This document shows, one piece after another, positions 50,403 to 60,460 of a stretch of DNA of 64,000 nt. Within the stretch, counting starts at the first letter, position 1. Each line of letters begins with the position of its first letter. Made by a program: the position numbers and the translations under genes. The notes under the pieces were generated by a model, which searched no databases, was not told the origin of the DNA, and saw only the letters and a list, made by a program, of their open reading frames with translations. The DNA is from Streptomyces griseus (GTDB lineage: Bacteria > Actinomycetota > Actinomycetes > Streptomycetales > Streptomycetaceae): positions 178,562 to 242,561 of the forward strand of contig NZ_MDKB01000006.1 in NCBI RefSeq assembly GCF_001715295.1, in the 5' to 3' direction.

Positions 50403-50698
50403 GGTGCACTCCCGTGCCGTCGCCGTTGCTGACACCTCTTCGACGGAACGGGCCCCCCGCGATGTGACATCGGGAATTGTGACCCCGGTCTCTCCCCCGG
50501 TCGGGCAGTCCGCGCAGCCCGTCTCCCCGCACCGTCCCTCGGGTACGCCCCCGGGCGGAGCCACCGGCGTCCCCGTACCCCTGCGCGGTGGATCGGGTCG
50601 GGGTCGGCGAGGGGGCCCCGCCCGGAGAAGGCGGGGCCGGGACAGCCCCCGCGAGCTCCTCCGCCCGCCCTGTCCGACCCCGGCCGGCCCCGGGTGCG

Positions 50699-53281
50699 TC
50701 AGCCCTCCAGCACCGGCAGCAGGTCCGGAAGGTGCCCGTCCGAGGCCGCCGCGGCCGCGACGCGCTCCGCGGGCACCTCGCCGTACAGCGTCGTACGCGG
50801 CTTCGCCGGCCGGCCCGCGAGCTCGGCGATGGCGACGAGGTCCTGGACCGAGCGGTACGAGCCGTAACCGGACCCCGCCATACGGGAGATGGTCTCCTCC
50901 ATGAGCGTGCCGCCCAGATCGTTGGCGCCCGACCGCAACATCTCCGCCGCGCCCTCCGTGCCGAGCTTGACCCAGCTCGTCTGGATGTTGGTGATGTGCG
51001 GGTGGAGCAGGAGCCGGGCCATCGCGGTGACGGCCCGGTTGTCGCGGTCGGTGGGTCCGGGGCGGGCGATGCCCGCCAGGTACACGGGGGCGTTGGTGTG
51101 GATGAAGGGGAGGGTGACGAACTCCGTGAAGCCGCCGGTCTCCTGCTGGAGGCGGGCCAGCGTCCGGAGGTGGCCGAGCCAGTGACGGGGCTGGTCGACG
51201 TGGCCGTACATCATCGTCGAGGACGACCGCAGGCCCGTCTCGTGCGCCGTCCTGATGACGTCCAGCCAGGTGGCGGTGGGCAGTTTGCCCTTGGTGAGGA
51301 TCCAGCGGACCTCGTCGTCGAGGATCTCCGCCGCCGTGCCGGGGACGGAGTCGAGACCGGCCTCCTTCGCGGTGGCCAGCCAGTCGCGTACGGACATGCC
51401 GGTGCGGGACGCGCCGTTGACGACCTCCATCGGCGAGAAGGCGTGGACGTGCATCCCGGGGACGCGTTCCTTCACCGCGCGGGCGATGTCGAAGTACGCG
51501 GTACCGGGCAGGTCCGGGTGGATGCCGCCCTGCATGCACACCTCGACCGCACCGACGTCCCAGGCCTGGGCGGCACGGTCGGCGACCTGGTCCAGGGAGA
51601 GGGTGTACGCGTCGGCGTCCGTGCGCCGCTGGGCGAAGGCGCAGAAACGGCAGCCCGTGTAGCAGACGTTGGTGAAGTTGATGTTCCGGGTCACGATGTA
51701 GGTGACGTCGTCCCCGACCACGTCACGGCGCAGCGTGTCGGCGATCCGGCACAGCTCGTCCAGCGCGGGACCGTCCGCGTGGAGCAGGGCGAGGGCCTGG
51801 TCGTCGGTGAGCTTCGTGGGGTCGTCGGCGGCCTGGCTCAGGGCCTGCCGTACGTCGGCGTCGATGCGGGAGGGGACCATGCCGGGGGCGGCGGCCTCAC
51901 GCAGGGCTTCCCAGTCGCCGTACACCTCGTCGAAGTCGTCGCGCCGGTCGCCGGTGCGGCCCTCGGTGTCGATGCTGCGGTGCAGGTCGGTCCGGCCGGA
52001 GGAGCTGAAGCCCTCGTCGGGCTCCTGCCAGGGCAGCCCGGCAGGGATCGCGCCCTCCTTCGCGAGGCCCGTCTCCGGGTCGGCGAGCGCCCGTACGTGC
52101 GGGAGGAGGCGCGGGTCGAGCCACGGCTCGCCGCGCCGGATGAACTCGGGGTAGACGGTGAGGCGTTCCCGCAGCTCGAAGCCGGACTCGGCGGTTCGCG
52201 CGGCCAGTTCCTCGATGTGCGGCCAGGGCCGCTCGGGGTTCACATGGTCCGGGGTGAGGGGCGAGACGCCGCCCCAGTCGTCGATGCCCGCGCCGATCAG
52301 CAGGGCGTACTCGGCGTCGACGAGGTTGGGCGGGGCCTGGATACGGGCCGAGGGGCCCAGGATGTGACGGGCGACGGCGACCGCGGCGGCCAGTTCCTCC
52401 AGCTCGGCGTCCGGCATCCCGCGCATCGCGGTGTCCGGCTTGGCGCGGAAGTTCTGGACGATGACCTCCTGGATGCCGTGATAGGCGCGGGCCGTCTTCC
52501 GGAGCTCGAACAGGGAGTCGGCGCGCTCCTCGTACGACTCGCCGATCCCGATGAGGATCCCGGTGGTGAAGGGGACGTTGGACCGCCCGGCGTCCTCCAG
52601 CACGCGCAGCCGGACGGCCGGCTCCTTGTCCGGGGACCCGTAGTGGGGGCCGCCCCGCGTGGACCACAGCCGGGTCGCCGTCGTCTCCAGCATCATGCCC
52701 ATGGACGGAGCCACGGGCTTCAGCCGCTGAAGGTCGGTCCAGGTCAGCACCCCGGGGTTGAGGTGCGGGAGCAGACCCGTCTCCTCCAGCACCCGGATCG
52801 CCATGGCCCGTACGTACGCCAGGGTGTCGTCGTACCCCTCGGCCTCCAGCCAGGCGCGCGCCTCGGGCCACCGGTCCTCGGGCCGGTCGCCGAGTGTGAA
52901 CAGCGCCTCCTTGCAGCCCGTCTCCGCACCCCTGCGGGCGATGTCGAGGACCTCGTCGGGTGACAGGAACATCCCGTGCCCGGCGCTCCTGAGCTTCCCG
53001 GGGACGGTGACGAAGGTGCAGTAGTGGCAGGTGTCGCGGCAGAGCCGGGTCAGGGGGATGAAGACCTTGCGGGAGTACGTGATCACTCCCGGCCGGCCCG
53101 CGGCGTCGAGTCCCGCGTCCCGCACCCGGGCCGCGGAGCCGGCGAGATCCGTCAGGTCCTCGCCGCGCGCCTGGAGCAGGACGGCGGCCTCGGTCACATC
53201 GAGTGCGACTCCGTCACGGGCCCGCTTGAGGGCCCGCCGCATGGAGTTGGTGGTCGGGCGTCCGCGCTGAGGATCGGTCAT
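50699..53281 (-). CDS. fbiC: 7,8-didemethyl-8-hydroxy-5-deazariboflavin (FO) synthase
   Basis: 860 residues, the fused CofG-CofH form used by actinomycetes to make FO, the F420 chromophore, from tyrosine and a pyrimidine precursor. It carries two radical-SAM domains. The CofG part has CRDTCHYC (Cys81, Cys85, Cys88) and the CofH part has CYTGCRFC (Cys540, Cys544, Cys547), each a 4Fe-4S site. Length matches FbiC. ATG 53281; the frame stays open much further upstream over the HAD gene on the other strand. An LLM (F420-type) oxidoreductase lies 2.5 kb away. Confidence 0.96.
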   Translation of the reverse strand: MTDPQRGRPTTNSMRRALKRARDGVALDVTEAAVLLQARGEDLTDLAGSAARVRDAGLDAAGRPGVITYSRKVFIPLTRLCRDTCHYCTFVTVPGKLRSAGHGMFLSPDEVLDIARRGAETGCKEALFTLGDRPEDRWPEARAWLEAEGYDDTLAYVRAMAIRVLEETGLLPHLNPGVLTWTDLQRLKPVAPSMGMMLETTATRLWSTRGGPHYGSPDKEPAVRLRVLEDAGRSNVPFTTGILIGIGESYEERADSLFELRKTARAYHGIQEVIVQNFRAKPDTAMRGMPDAELEELAAAVAVARHILGPSARIQAPPNLVDAEYALLIGAGIDDWGGVSPLTPDHVNPERPWPHIEELAARTAESGFELRERLTVYPEFIRRGEPWLDPRLLPHVRALADPETGLAKEGAIPAGLPWQEPDEGFSSSGRTDLHRSIDTEGRTGDRRDDFDEVYGDWEALREAAAPGMVPSRIDADVRQALSQAADDPTKLTDDQALALLHADGPALDELCRIADTLRRDVVGDDVTYIVTRNINFTNVCYTGCRFCAFAQRRTDADAYTLSLDQVADRAAQAWDVGAVEVCMQGGIHPDLPGTAYFDIARAVKERVPGMHVHAFSPMEVVNGASRTGMSVRDWLATAKEAGLDSVPGTAAEILDDEVRWILTKGKLPTATWLDVIRTAHETGLRSSSTMMYGHVDQPRHWLGHLRTLARLQQETGGFTEFVTLPFIHTNAPVYLAGIARPGPTDRDNRAVTAMARLLLHPHITNIQTSWVKLGTEGAAEMLRSGANDLGGTLMEETISRMAGSGYGSYRSVQDLVAIAELAGRPAKPRTTLYGEVPAERVAAAAASDGHLPDLLPVLEG

Positions 53282-53398
53282 GGAGCGAGCATACGAGCGC
53301 CTTCCCCCTCCCGGACCAGCACCTCTTCCTGCCCCGGCCGGCCGGGGCGCCGCGGCGCCTCGGGCGTTGTGCGTCGTTTGCACCGTAAGGTCGGACAA

Positions 53399-54064
53399 GT
53401 GATGGAAACGATCGTCTTCGACATCGGTGAGACCCTCGTTCGCGACGACCGCCACTGGGCCTCCTGGGCCGACTGGCTCGGCGTCCCGCCGCACACCGTG
53501 AGCGCTCTGGTGGGCGCGGCGGTGATCCAGGGCCGGGACGCCACCGAGGCACTGGCCGTCCTGCGCCCCGGCATGGACGCGACCGAGGCGTACCACGCCC
53601 GCGTGGCGGCCGGCCGAGGCGAGTACCTGGACGAGACGGACCTCTATCCGGACGTCCGCCCGGCACTGGCGGAGCTGCGCGCACGCGGTCTGCGGGTCGT
53701 CGTGGCGGGTGACCGCAGCCGCCGCGCCGGGGAGTTGCTGCGGGCGCTGGACCTGCCAGCGGATCTCGTGGTCACCTCCGAGGAGTGGGGCGTGACCAAA
53801 CCGGACCCGGAGTTCTTCGCCAGGGTGCTGGACGTCTCGCACGCTCCCCCGCACGCCACCCTGTACGTCGGTGACCATCCGGCCGAGGACCTGTTCCCGG
53901 CGAAGTCCTCGGGGCTGCGGGCGGCCCACATCCGCCGTGGCCCGTACGGTCACTGGTGGGCCGGCCACGCGGACGTCACGGAGACGGCGGACTGGCTGAT
54001 CGACTCCCTCACGGACCTGCCCGCCCTGCTGGCCCGCCCCGCCGGGAGCCCCCTGCCCTCGTGA
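53399..54064 (+). CDS. HAD-superfamily hydrolase-like protein
   Basis: 221 residues. VFDIGETLVRDDRHWASWADWLG holds motif I, but as D-x-G-x-T instead of D-x-D-x-T, so the general acid Asp is replaced by Gly. Cap helices follow, then VVVAGDRS (motif II), a Lys in WGVTKPDPEFF (motif III) and YVGDHPAEDLFPAKSSGL (motif IV). DxG forms occur in some HAD subfamily members and may act as weak phosphatases or dehalogenase relatives. Start GTG 53399 with AAGG nine bases upstream; ATG 53402 follows at once. Stop lies inside a terminator stem. Confidence 0.82.
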   Translation: MMETIVFDIGETLVRDDRHWASWADWLGVPPHTVSALVGAAVIQGRDATEALAVLRPGMDATEAYHARVAAGRGEYLDETDLYPDVRPALAELRARGLRVVVAGDRSRRAGELLRALDLPADLVVTSEEWGVTKPDPEFFARVLDVSHAPPHATLYVGDHPAEDLFPAKSSGLRAAHIRRGPYGHWWAGHADVTETADWLIDSLTDLPALLARPAGSPLPS

Positions 54065-54112
54065 GGCAGGGGACGCGGGCGCCGGGCCCGCTTCCCGCGT
54101 CCCCTGCCTCAC
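54061..54112. terminator. 19-bp perfect terminator overlapping HAD stop
   Basis: GTGAGGCAGGGGACGCGGG (54061-54079), 14-base loop, matching right arm 54094-54112. The HAD stop codon (54062-54064) is in the left arm. It sits between convergent genes and can serve both. Confidence 0.92.
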
Positions 54113-54131
54113 GACGGCGGGCCCGGGGCCG

Positions 54132-55616
54132 TTACTTGGTGAGGACCGCCGTCATGACCTTCTTCGCGATGGGACCGCCGAGGCCGCCGCCGGAGATGTC
54201 CGAGCGGGAGATGTCCATCGCCGTCGGGTCGATGAACACCGCGACCGCGACCGACTGGCCGTCGGCCTTCTTCCCGTACGAGACGAACCAGCCGTACGGG
54301 ACCTCCTTGCTCACGTCGTTACCGCGCTGAGCCGTGCCCGTCTTGCCGCCCACCGTCACGCCGTCGATGAGGGCACGCTGCGCGCTGCCCTCCTTGGCGG
54401 TGAACTCCATCATCTCCTGGACCTTCCTGGCCGTCTCCGGGGAGACCGCCTGGCTCTTGAGCTGCGGCTCGTTCTTCTCCAGGGTGGACAGGTCCGGGCC
54501 GCGCAACTCGTCGACGATGTACGGCTGCATGAGCTTGCCGTCGTTGGCGAGGGCCGCCGTGACCATGGCCATCTGCATCGGGGTGCTCGTGAGGCTGCCC
54601 TGGCCCATGCCGGTGAGGGCGGTGCCGGGCTTGTCCAGCTGCCCGGGGTAGAGGCTCTTCGTGGCGAGCATGTCGCCGAAGGCGTCGGAGTACACGTCCG
54701 CGTTGAAGCCGAACTTCTCGGCCGTCTCGCGCATCCCCTCGTCGCCCACCTTCAGTGCGGCGTCCAGGAAGACGTTGTTGCAGGAGTACTGCATGGCCGT
54801 CTTCATCGACGCCTTGCTGCAGGTCGCGTCCCCCGCCTCGCTGCTGATCCGGCTGCTGGACAGCGGCAGCGGGTACGGGGAGACCGCGTCGGTCCGGGCG
54901 TCGACGTCCGTGACGACACCGTGCTCCAGGGCGGCGGCGGCGGTGAGGATCTTGAAGGTGGAGCCGGGCGGGAAGGTCTCGCGCAGCGGGCGGTTGGCCA
55001 GCGGCTTGCCCTTGTCGTCGACCAGCGCCTGGAACTTGTCGCCTTCCTTGAAGGAGTTGCCGGCGAAGACCGTGGGGTCGTACGAGGGGGTGGAGACCAG
55101 GGCGAGGACCTTTCCGGTCGCCGGGTCGAGGGCGACGACCGCGCCCCGGGCGCCCAGATCGGTCAGGCCCTTGTAGGCCGCCTCCTGGGCCTTCGGGTCG
55201 ATGGTCGTGATCACATCACCGCCGCGCCGCTCCTCACCGGTGAGGATGTCCTTGGCGTGGCGGAAGGCGAAGCGCTCGTCCTGGCCGCTGAGGATGCTGT
55301 CGTACGTCTTCTCCAGGAGGGACATGCCCTGCGCCTGGGAGGCGTAGCCGGTGACCGGGGCGTACATCGCGCCCTGCTTGAACGTCCGCCGGTACTTGAA
55401 GTCGGTCCCCTCGACCGCCTTCGACCCGGTGATCGCCTTGCCGCCGACGATGATGTCGCCGCGCGGGGTGGCGAACTGGGTGATCTTGACACGCCGGTTG
55501 TGCTCGTGGGTCGCGAGTTCCTCGCTCTCGGCGTACTGGAGCCAGTTGGCCCGTATCAGCAGAGCCAGCATCAGCAGTCCACAGAAGACGGCTATGTGCC
55601 GCAACGGCCTGTTCAT
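54132..55616 (-). CDS. pbpA: class B penicillin-binding protein (transpeptidase, PbpA-like)
   Basis: 494 residues. The N-terminal hydrophobic segment (about 8-24, IAVFCGLLMLALLIRANWL) is followed by the non-catalytic dimerisation part (RGDIIVGGKAI). The transpeptidase domain has FPPGSTFKILTAAAALEHG (catalytic Ser, about residue 225), the S-C-N of YSCNNVF and GGKTGTAQRG near the C-terminus. Cross-links peptidoglycan in elongation or sporulation. ATG 55616 gives MNRPLRHIAVF, the family N-terminus. An FtsW/RodA partner is not next to it in this window. Confidence 0.93.
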   Translation of the reverse strand: MNRPLRHIAVFCGLLMLALLIRANWLQYAESEELATHEHNRRVKITQFATPRGDIIVGGKAITGSKAVEGTDFKYRRTFKQGAMYAPVTGYASQAQGMSLLEKTYDSILSGQDERFAFRHAKDILTGEERRGGDVITTIDPKAQEAAYKGLTDLGARGAVVALDPATGKVLALVSTPSYDPTVFAGNSFKEGDKFQALVDDKGKPLANRPLRETFPPGSTFKILTAAAALEHGVVTDVDARTDAVSPYPLPLSSSRISSEAGDATCSKASMKTAMQYSCNNVFLDAALKVGDEGMRETAEKFGFNADVYSDAFGDMLATKSLYPGQLDKPGTALTGMGQGSLTSTPMQMAMVTAALANDGKLMQPYIVDELRGPDLSTLEKNEPQLKSQAVSPETARKVQEMMEFTAKEGSAQRALIDGVTVGGKTGTAQRGNDVSKEVPYGWFVSYGKKADGQSVAVAVFIDPTAMDISRSDISGGGLGGPIAKKVMTAVLTK

Positions 55617-55750
55617 CGTGCTCCCGCTCCCAGGCAGCCGGGCACACACGCACACGGGCCGCACCATCGATGTCCGGAGGTGATGAGGCGATTTTAGCGC
55701 CGCCCCCCACGGCCGGGGATCACCCCCGTCAGGTCACCGGCCCGGCTCCC

Positions 55751-56596
55751 TCACAGATACGCCGCATACGCGTCCAGTGCCCGCAGCACCTCCGTCTCGG
55801 GGGCCGGGGGCAGTTGGAGGACGACTTCCGAGATGCCCAGACCGGCGTAGTGCGCCAGCTTGCCCGGGCTGGGCACGACGGCGTACGGCACCACCTGGAG
55901 GTGGTCGGGGTTCCGGCCGGCCGCCTCCCAGGCGGTACGCAGCCGCGGCACGGACTCCGCGAGTCCGCGCCCGCCGATGGGCAGCCAGCCGTCGGCGTCC
56001 TGGGCGATCTGTTCGAACAGCTTGGGACCCGCCGCCCCGCCGACGAGGGTGCGCGGGCCGTTCACCGGACCACGCGGCTTCCGCACCGGCTTCGGGTGGG
56101 CGTGGCTCGCCCGGACGGAGCCGAACTCGCCTTCGTACGCCGTCGGCTCCTGCGCCCACAGCGCCCGCATCAGGGCCAGCCGCTCACGGACGAGCGCCCG
56201 CCGGGTCGGCCAGTGGACGCCGTGGTCCGCCGCCTCCTCCACGTTCCACCCCAGGCCGACGCCGAGCGTGAAGCGGCCGCCCGAGAGGTGGTCGAGCGTG
56301 GCGGCCTGCTTCGCCAGGTCGATGGGGTCGTGCTGGGCGACCAGCGTGATGCCGGTGCCGAGCTCCAGCCGTTCGGTGACCGCCGCGGCCTGCCCCAGGG
56401 CGACGAAGGGGTCGAGGGTGCGGCCGTACTCCTCCGGCAGCTCGCCGCCCGCCGGATAGGGGGTCTCCCGGCTCACCGGAATGTGGGTGTGCTCGGGCAG
56501 GTACAGCCCGGCGAAGCCCCGCTGTTCCAGCTCGCGCGCGAGCCGTACCGGCGTGATCGTCCCGTCGGTGAGGAAGATCGTTGTGGCGATCCGCAT
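55751..56596 (-). CDS. LLM class flavin/F420-dependent oxidoreductase
   Basis: 281 residues, luciferase-like monooxygenase fold. N-terminal LARELEQRGFAGLYLPEHTHIP, then LELGTGITLVAQHDPIDLAKQAATLDHLSGGRFTLGVGLGW, a clear F420-type pattern, with RTLVGGAAGPKLFEQIAQDADGWLPIG later. Many members in actinomycetes use F420 rather than FMN, consistent with fbiC nearby, but the cofactor is inferred. ATG 56596. Substrate unknown. Confidence 0.88.
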   Translation of the reverse strand: MRIATTIFLTDGTITPVRLARELEQRGFAGLYLPEHTHIPVSRETPYPAGGELPEEYGRTLDPFVALGQAAAVTERLELGTGITLVAQHDPIDLAKQAATLDHLSGGRFTLGVGLGWNVEEAADHGVHWPTRRALVRERLALMRALWAQEPTAYEGEFGSVRASHAHPKPVRKPRGPVNGPRTLVGGAAGPKLFEQIAQDADGWLPIGGRGLAESVPRLRTAWEAAGRNPDHLQVVPYAVVPSPGKLAHYAGLGISEVVLQLPPAPETEVLRALDAYAAYL

Positions 56597-56696
56597 GGAA
56601 GGCACCTCCGTCGTCGTCCGTGGCGGTCCCAACGTATGCCGTGAGGTGGGCGGATCGGAGCCTCCTGCCGGTAATTCGGCGTATTCCGGGGGTGAT

Positions 56697-58265
56697 TCAG
56701 TCCTGCACGACCAGGGCGGGGGTCTCCTTCGTGAGCACCTCGCCGCGGAAGAACGCCGGGCTGCGGCGCCGCATCGCGGCCATCAGCACCACACCGAGCA
56801 GGAGCAGCCCGACGCCGATCACGAAGACGGAGCCGACGCCGAGGACGGAGGAGCCGGAGCCGTAGGCCGGGTCCCACATGTCGTACAGGGTCTTGCCGAA
56901 GACGGCGGTGAGCAGGATGCCGCCGACGACGGGGAAGAGGCCCTTGAGGACCAGATCGCGGGCCGAGCGGGTCAGTTCGGCCCGGAAGTACCAGGCGCAG
57001 GCGAAAGCCGTCAGCGCGTAGTAGAAGCAGATCATCAGGCCGAGGGCGTAGATCGTGTCGACCAGGACGTGCTCACTGACGAGGGTCATCACCGTGTAGA
57101 AGACACCCGTGGCGATGCCGGCCACGACGGTGGCCCTGCCCGGGGTCCGGAAGCGCGGGTGGACGCGGGCGTAGGAGGCGGGGAGGGCTTCGTAGGCCGA
57201 CATCGCCAGCACCGTGCGCGCCACCGGGATGAACGTGGTCTGCAGGCTCGCCGCCGCCGAGGCCAGCACCGCCAGGAAGAGCAGGATGCCGAGGCCGGGG
57301 CCCATGACCGGGCCCGCGAGGGCGGCGAAGACGTTGTCGGAGGTGTCCGGGTTGGCGAGCCCGAGCCCGGAACCCCCGGAGCCGACGGCCATCTGGGCGG
57401 CGATGCCGGTGGCGAGGTAGGAGCCCACCAGGACGACCATCGCGATGAGCGCGGCGCGGCCCGGGGTCTTCTCGCTGCCGGTGGTCTCCTCGTTGGCGGT
57501 GAGACAGGCGTCCCAGCCCCAGAACATGAAGATCGAGAGGGAGAGGCCGGCCGTGAAGGCGGCGAAGGACTGGACGGCGAACGGATTCAGCCAGGACCAG
57601 GAGAAGTCCACCGAGGTGGCGGCGAAGTCGCCGCTGCCCGCCTTCCGCACGGCCATGACCACGAACACGGCGAGGACGACGAGCTGCAGGCCGACCAGGG
57701 CGTACTGGACGCCCTTCGTGGCCGTCATCCCCCGGTAGCTGATCGCCGTCGCCACCGCGATGAGCACGAGGCAGGTCAGGATGTGCACGGCCTTGTCGTC
57801 GTCCAGGGCGGCGATCTCGGCGCTGCCCGAGACCTCGCCGGCCAGCAGCCAGAAGTACGAGGTGGCGACGCCCGCCAGGTTGGACAAAACGATGATCGTC
57901 GCGATGACCAGGCCCCAGCCGCACATCCAGCCCAGGCGCGGCCCGAAGGCCTTCACCGTCCAGGTGAACGAGGTGCCGCAGTCCGGCATGACCTTGTTGA
58001 GTTCCCGGTAGGCGAAGGCGACCAGCAGCATGGGAAGGAATCCGGCCAGGAACACGGCGGGCATCTGGACCCCGACCTCGCCGGCGGTGGAGCCGAGCGT
58101 GGAGGTCAGGCAGTACACGGGGGCGACCGTGGAGACGCCGATGACGGCGCTGCCCATCAGGCCGACGGAGTTCCCGCCGAGGCCCTTTCCGCGTACGCCG
58201 CCGTCGGCCGGGGCGCTTCCCCTTACCGTGTCTCCGGCCTGTGGCCGCGCGTCCAGCTGAGTCAT
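56697..58265 (-). CDS. APC family amino acid permease
   Basis: 522 residues, 12-13 membrane helices. LGGNSVGLMGSAVIGVSTVAPVYCLTSTLG forms helix 1, and LNKVMPDCGTSFTWTVKAFG and FFWGWDACLTANEETTGSEKTPGRAALIAM later are typical APC/YfnA features. Import or exchange of an amino acid or amine is expected. ATG 58265. Separated by 101 bp from the LLM gene, so the two could be co-transcribed, but no common logic is evident. Confidence 0.9.
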   Translation of the reverse strand: MTQLDARPQAGDTVRGSAPADGGVRGKGLGGNSVGLMGSAVIGVSTVAPVYCLTSTLGSTAGEVGVQMPAVFLAGFLPMLLVAFAYRELNKVMPDCGTSFTWTVKAFGPRLGWMCGWGLVIATIIVLSNLAGVATSYFWLLAGEVSGSAEIAALDDDKAVHILTCLVLIAVATAISYRGMTATKGVQYALVGLQLVVLAVFVVMAVRKAGSGDFAATSVDFSWSWLNPFAVQSFAAFTAGLSLSIFMFWGWDACLTANEETTGSEKTPGRAALIAMVVLVGSYLATGIAAQMAVGSGGSGLGLANPDTSDNVFAALAGPVMGPGLGILLFLAVLASAAASLQTTFIPVARTVLAMSAYEALPASYARVHPRFRTPGRATVVAGIATGVFYTVMTLVSEHVLVDTIYALGLMICFYYALTAFACAWYFRAELTRSARDLVLKGLFPVVGGILLTAVFGKTLYDMWDPAYGSGSSVLGVGSVFVIGVGLLLLGVVLMAAMRRRSPAFFRGEVLTKETPALVVQD

Positions 58266-58549
58266 GGAGAGGACGCTATGCGCTGCGATATCCACATCCG
58301 GAGGGTGAGACTCCCCTGTCTCACCCTTGAGTTGGAAACCGTACGCAGCTCGCTACCCGGCCTATCGAAGGTCACCGACGGCTCACGCCTGCCGTTTGAC
58401 AGGCCGCAGCCTTGCAGGGCGCCGTACGGTAATCGCACCCCTGTCCGTTTTGGCCCCATTCAAAATTTTCCGGCGCTACTTTTCGGCCACCCTCCCTTTC
58501 CTCCCGGTTCCCTTCGGCCCGCGCCGCCCGGCTCCGGCCTCCCCCGGTT

Positions 58550-60460
58550 TCATCCCCGGTACAGAGCCTCGATCTCCTCCGCGAAGTCCCGGGTGATCGC
58601 GTCCCGCTTCAGCTTGAGGGAGGGGGTGAGATGCCCGCTCTCCTCGGTGAAGTCCTTCGGCAGGACGGTGAACGTACGGATCGACTCGGCGCGCGACACC
58701 AGCCGGTTGGCCTCGTCGACCGCGCGCTGGAGCGTCGAGCGCAGTTCCTCGTCACGGACGAGCTCGGACAGCGGAACGCCTTCCTTCTTCCGCATCCTGC
58801 GCCAGTGGGCCAGCCCGTCGGGCTCCAAGGTGATCAGGGCGCTCACGAACGGGCGGTTGTCGCCGACCACGATGCACTGGCTCACCAGCGGGTGCGCCCG
58901 CAGCCAGTCCTCCAGGGGCGCCGGGATGACGTTCTTGCCGCCGGACGTGATGAGGATGTCCTTCTTCCGGCCGGTGATCGTGAGGTAGCCCTCCTCGTCG
59001 AGCGCGCCCAGGTCGCCGGTCGCGAACCAGCCGTCGTCCCGGTCCGGGACGGCCTCGTTGCGGGCGGTGTCCCAGTAGCCCCGGAAGACCTGGCCGCCCC
59101 TGAGCAGGACCTCCCCGTCGTCGGCGATCCGCACGGCGGTACCGGGCAGCGGCCAGCCCACCGTGCCCAGCCGGGGTTTGAGCGGCGGGGTGACCGTGGC
59201 GGCGGCGGTGGTCTCCGTGAGGCCGTAGCCCTCGAAGATCTGGATGCCCGCTCCCGCGTAGAAGGCGGCGAGCCGGCTCCCCAGCGGGGAGCCGCCGCAG
59301 ATCACGTACCGGACCTGTCCGCCCAGCGCTGCCCGGATGCGCCGGTAGACCAGCGGGTCGTAGAGGGCGCGGGCAGCGCGCAGCCCGAGTCCGGGGCCGG
59401 GGCCCGTGCCGTGTTCGGCTGCCTCGACCGCCTCGCCGTAGCGCTCCGCGACGCGGGCGGCGCGGTCGAAGGAGGAGACGCGGCCCATCTTCTCGGCGGT
59501 GGCCCGGCCCGTGTTGTAGACCTTCTCCAGCACGTACGGGATGGCCAGCAGGAAGGAGGGCCTGAATCCGGCCAGGTCCGCCAGCAGGTCCTCGGTCCTG
59601 ATGGAGGGGGCGTGCCCGAGCCGGACCCGGGCCCGCATGCAGCCGATGGCGACCATCCGGCCGAAGACGTGCGAGAGGGGCAGGAACAGCAAGGTGGAGG
59701 CGGGGCGCTTGGACACCGACGTGAAGACCGGGTGGAGCAGCGCGATGGCGTTGTCGACCTCGGCGAAGAAGTTGCCGTGGGTCAGTACGCAGCCCTTGGG
59801 GCGGCCTGTGGTGCCCGAGGTGTAGATGAGGGTGGCGGGGGTGTCGGGCCCCAGGGTGGCGCGGCGGGCTGCGATGACGGCGTCGGGGATGTGCCTGCCC
59901 AGCTTCTTCAGCCGCCCGATGACACCGGTGTCCAACTGCCAGAGGTGGGTCAGGTCCCCGAGCTGCTGCCGCTCGAGACTGACCATCCGCCCCAGCTCCT
60001 TGCCCTCCACCGCGCAGGCGGCGGCTCCGGAGTCCTGGAGTATCCAGCGGGTCTGGAAGGCGGACGAGGTGGGATAGACGGGAACGGTGACCAGTCCGGC
60101 CACCCAGGAGGCGAAGTCGAGCAGCGTCCACTCGTAGGTCGTCGGGGCCATGATCGCGACCCGGTCGCCGGGCTGGAGACCTTCCGCGACGAGACCCTTG
60201 GCGACGGCCAGGACCTCCGCGGCGAAGTCGGCGGCGCTGACGTCCTGCCAGCTGCCGTCGGCGCGCTTGCGGCTGAGGACGGCTTCGGACGGGGCCTCGC
60301 GTGCGTTGTCGAACGGGATCTCGGCGAGCGAACCGCTCCGGACGATCGGCGCGAACCGGGGCACGGACGCTTCCCGTACGGTGCCGTCCGCCCCTCTGAC
60401 CCTGGTCGGCTCGACGAGGACGGGAACACCGGGTACGGCGGCAGAGCTGGGCGTGGACAC
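58550..60460 (-). CDS. long-chain fatty-acid-CoA ligase (FadD15-type)
   Basis: 636 residues. ATP-dependent activation of long-chain fatty acids. Motifs: ATLIYTSGTTGRPKGCVLTHGN at about 210-230, EGYGLTETTAAATVTP at about 400, WFATGDLGALDEEGYLTITGRKKDILITSGGKNVIPAPLEDWL at about 490-530, and a terminal LKLKRDAITRDFAEEIEALY. It resembles FadD15/FadD11-type and the eukaryote ACSL group. ATG 60460. Downstream of the thiolase in the same direction, with a repeat-rich 340-bp gap. Confidence 0.92.
   Translation of the reverse strand: MSTPSSAAVPGVPVLVEPTRVRGADGTVREASVPRFAPIVRSGSLAEIPFDNAREAPSEAVLSRKRADGSWQDVSAADFAAEVLAVAKGLVAEGLQPGDRVAIMAPTTYEWTLLDFASWVAGLVTVPVYPTSSAFQTRWILQDSGAAACAVEGKELGRMVSLERQQLGDLTHLWQLDTGVIGRLKKLGRHIPDAVIAARRATLGPDTPATLIYTSGTTGRPKGCVLTHGNFFAEVDNAIALLHPVFTSVSKRPASTLLFLPLSHVFGRMVAIGCMRARVRLGHAPSIRTEDLLADLAGFRPSFLLAIPYVLEKVYNTGRATAEKMGRVSSFDRAARVAERYGEAVEAAEHGTGPGPGLGLRAARALYDPLVYRRIRAALGGQVRYVICGGSPLGSRLAAFYAGAGIQIFEGYGLTETTAAATVTPPLKPRLGTVGWPLPGTAVRIADDGEVLLRGGQVFRGYWDTARNEAVPDRDDGWFATGDLGALDEEGYLTITGRKKDILITSGGKNVIPAPLEDWLRAHPLVSQCIVVGDNRPFVSALITLEPDGLAHWRRMRKKEGVPLSELVRDEELRSTLQRAVDEANRLVSRAESIRTFTVLPKDFTEESGHLTPSLKLKRDAITRDFAEEIEALYRG

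Noticed and set aside
50699..54112. Minus-strand frame extending FbiC by 277 codons
   Set aside because: The extension covers the HAD gene on the opposite strand and has low-complexity composition; ATG 53281 gives the known FbiC N-terminus.
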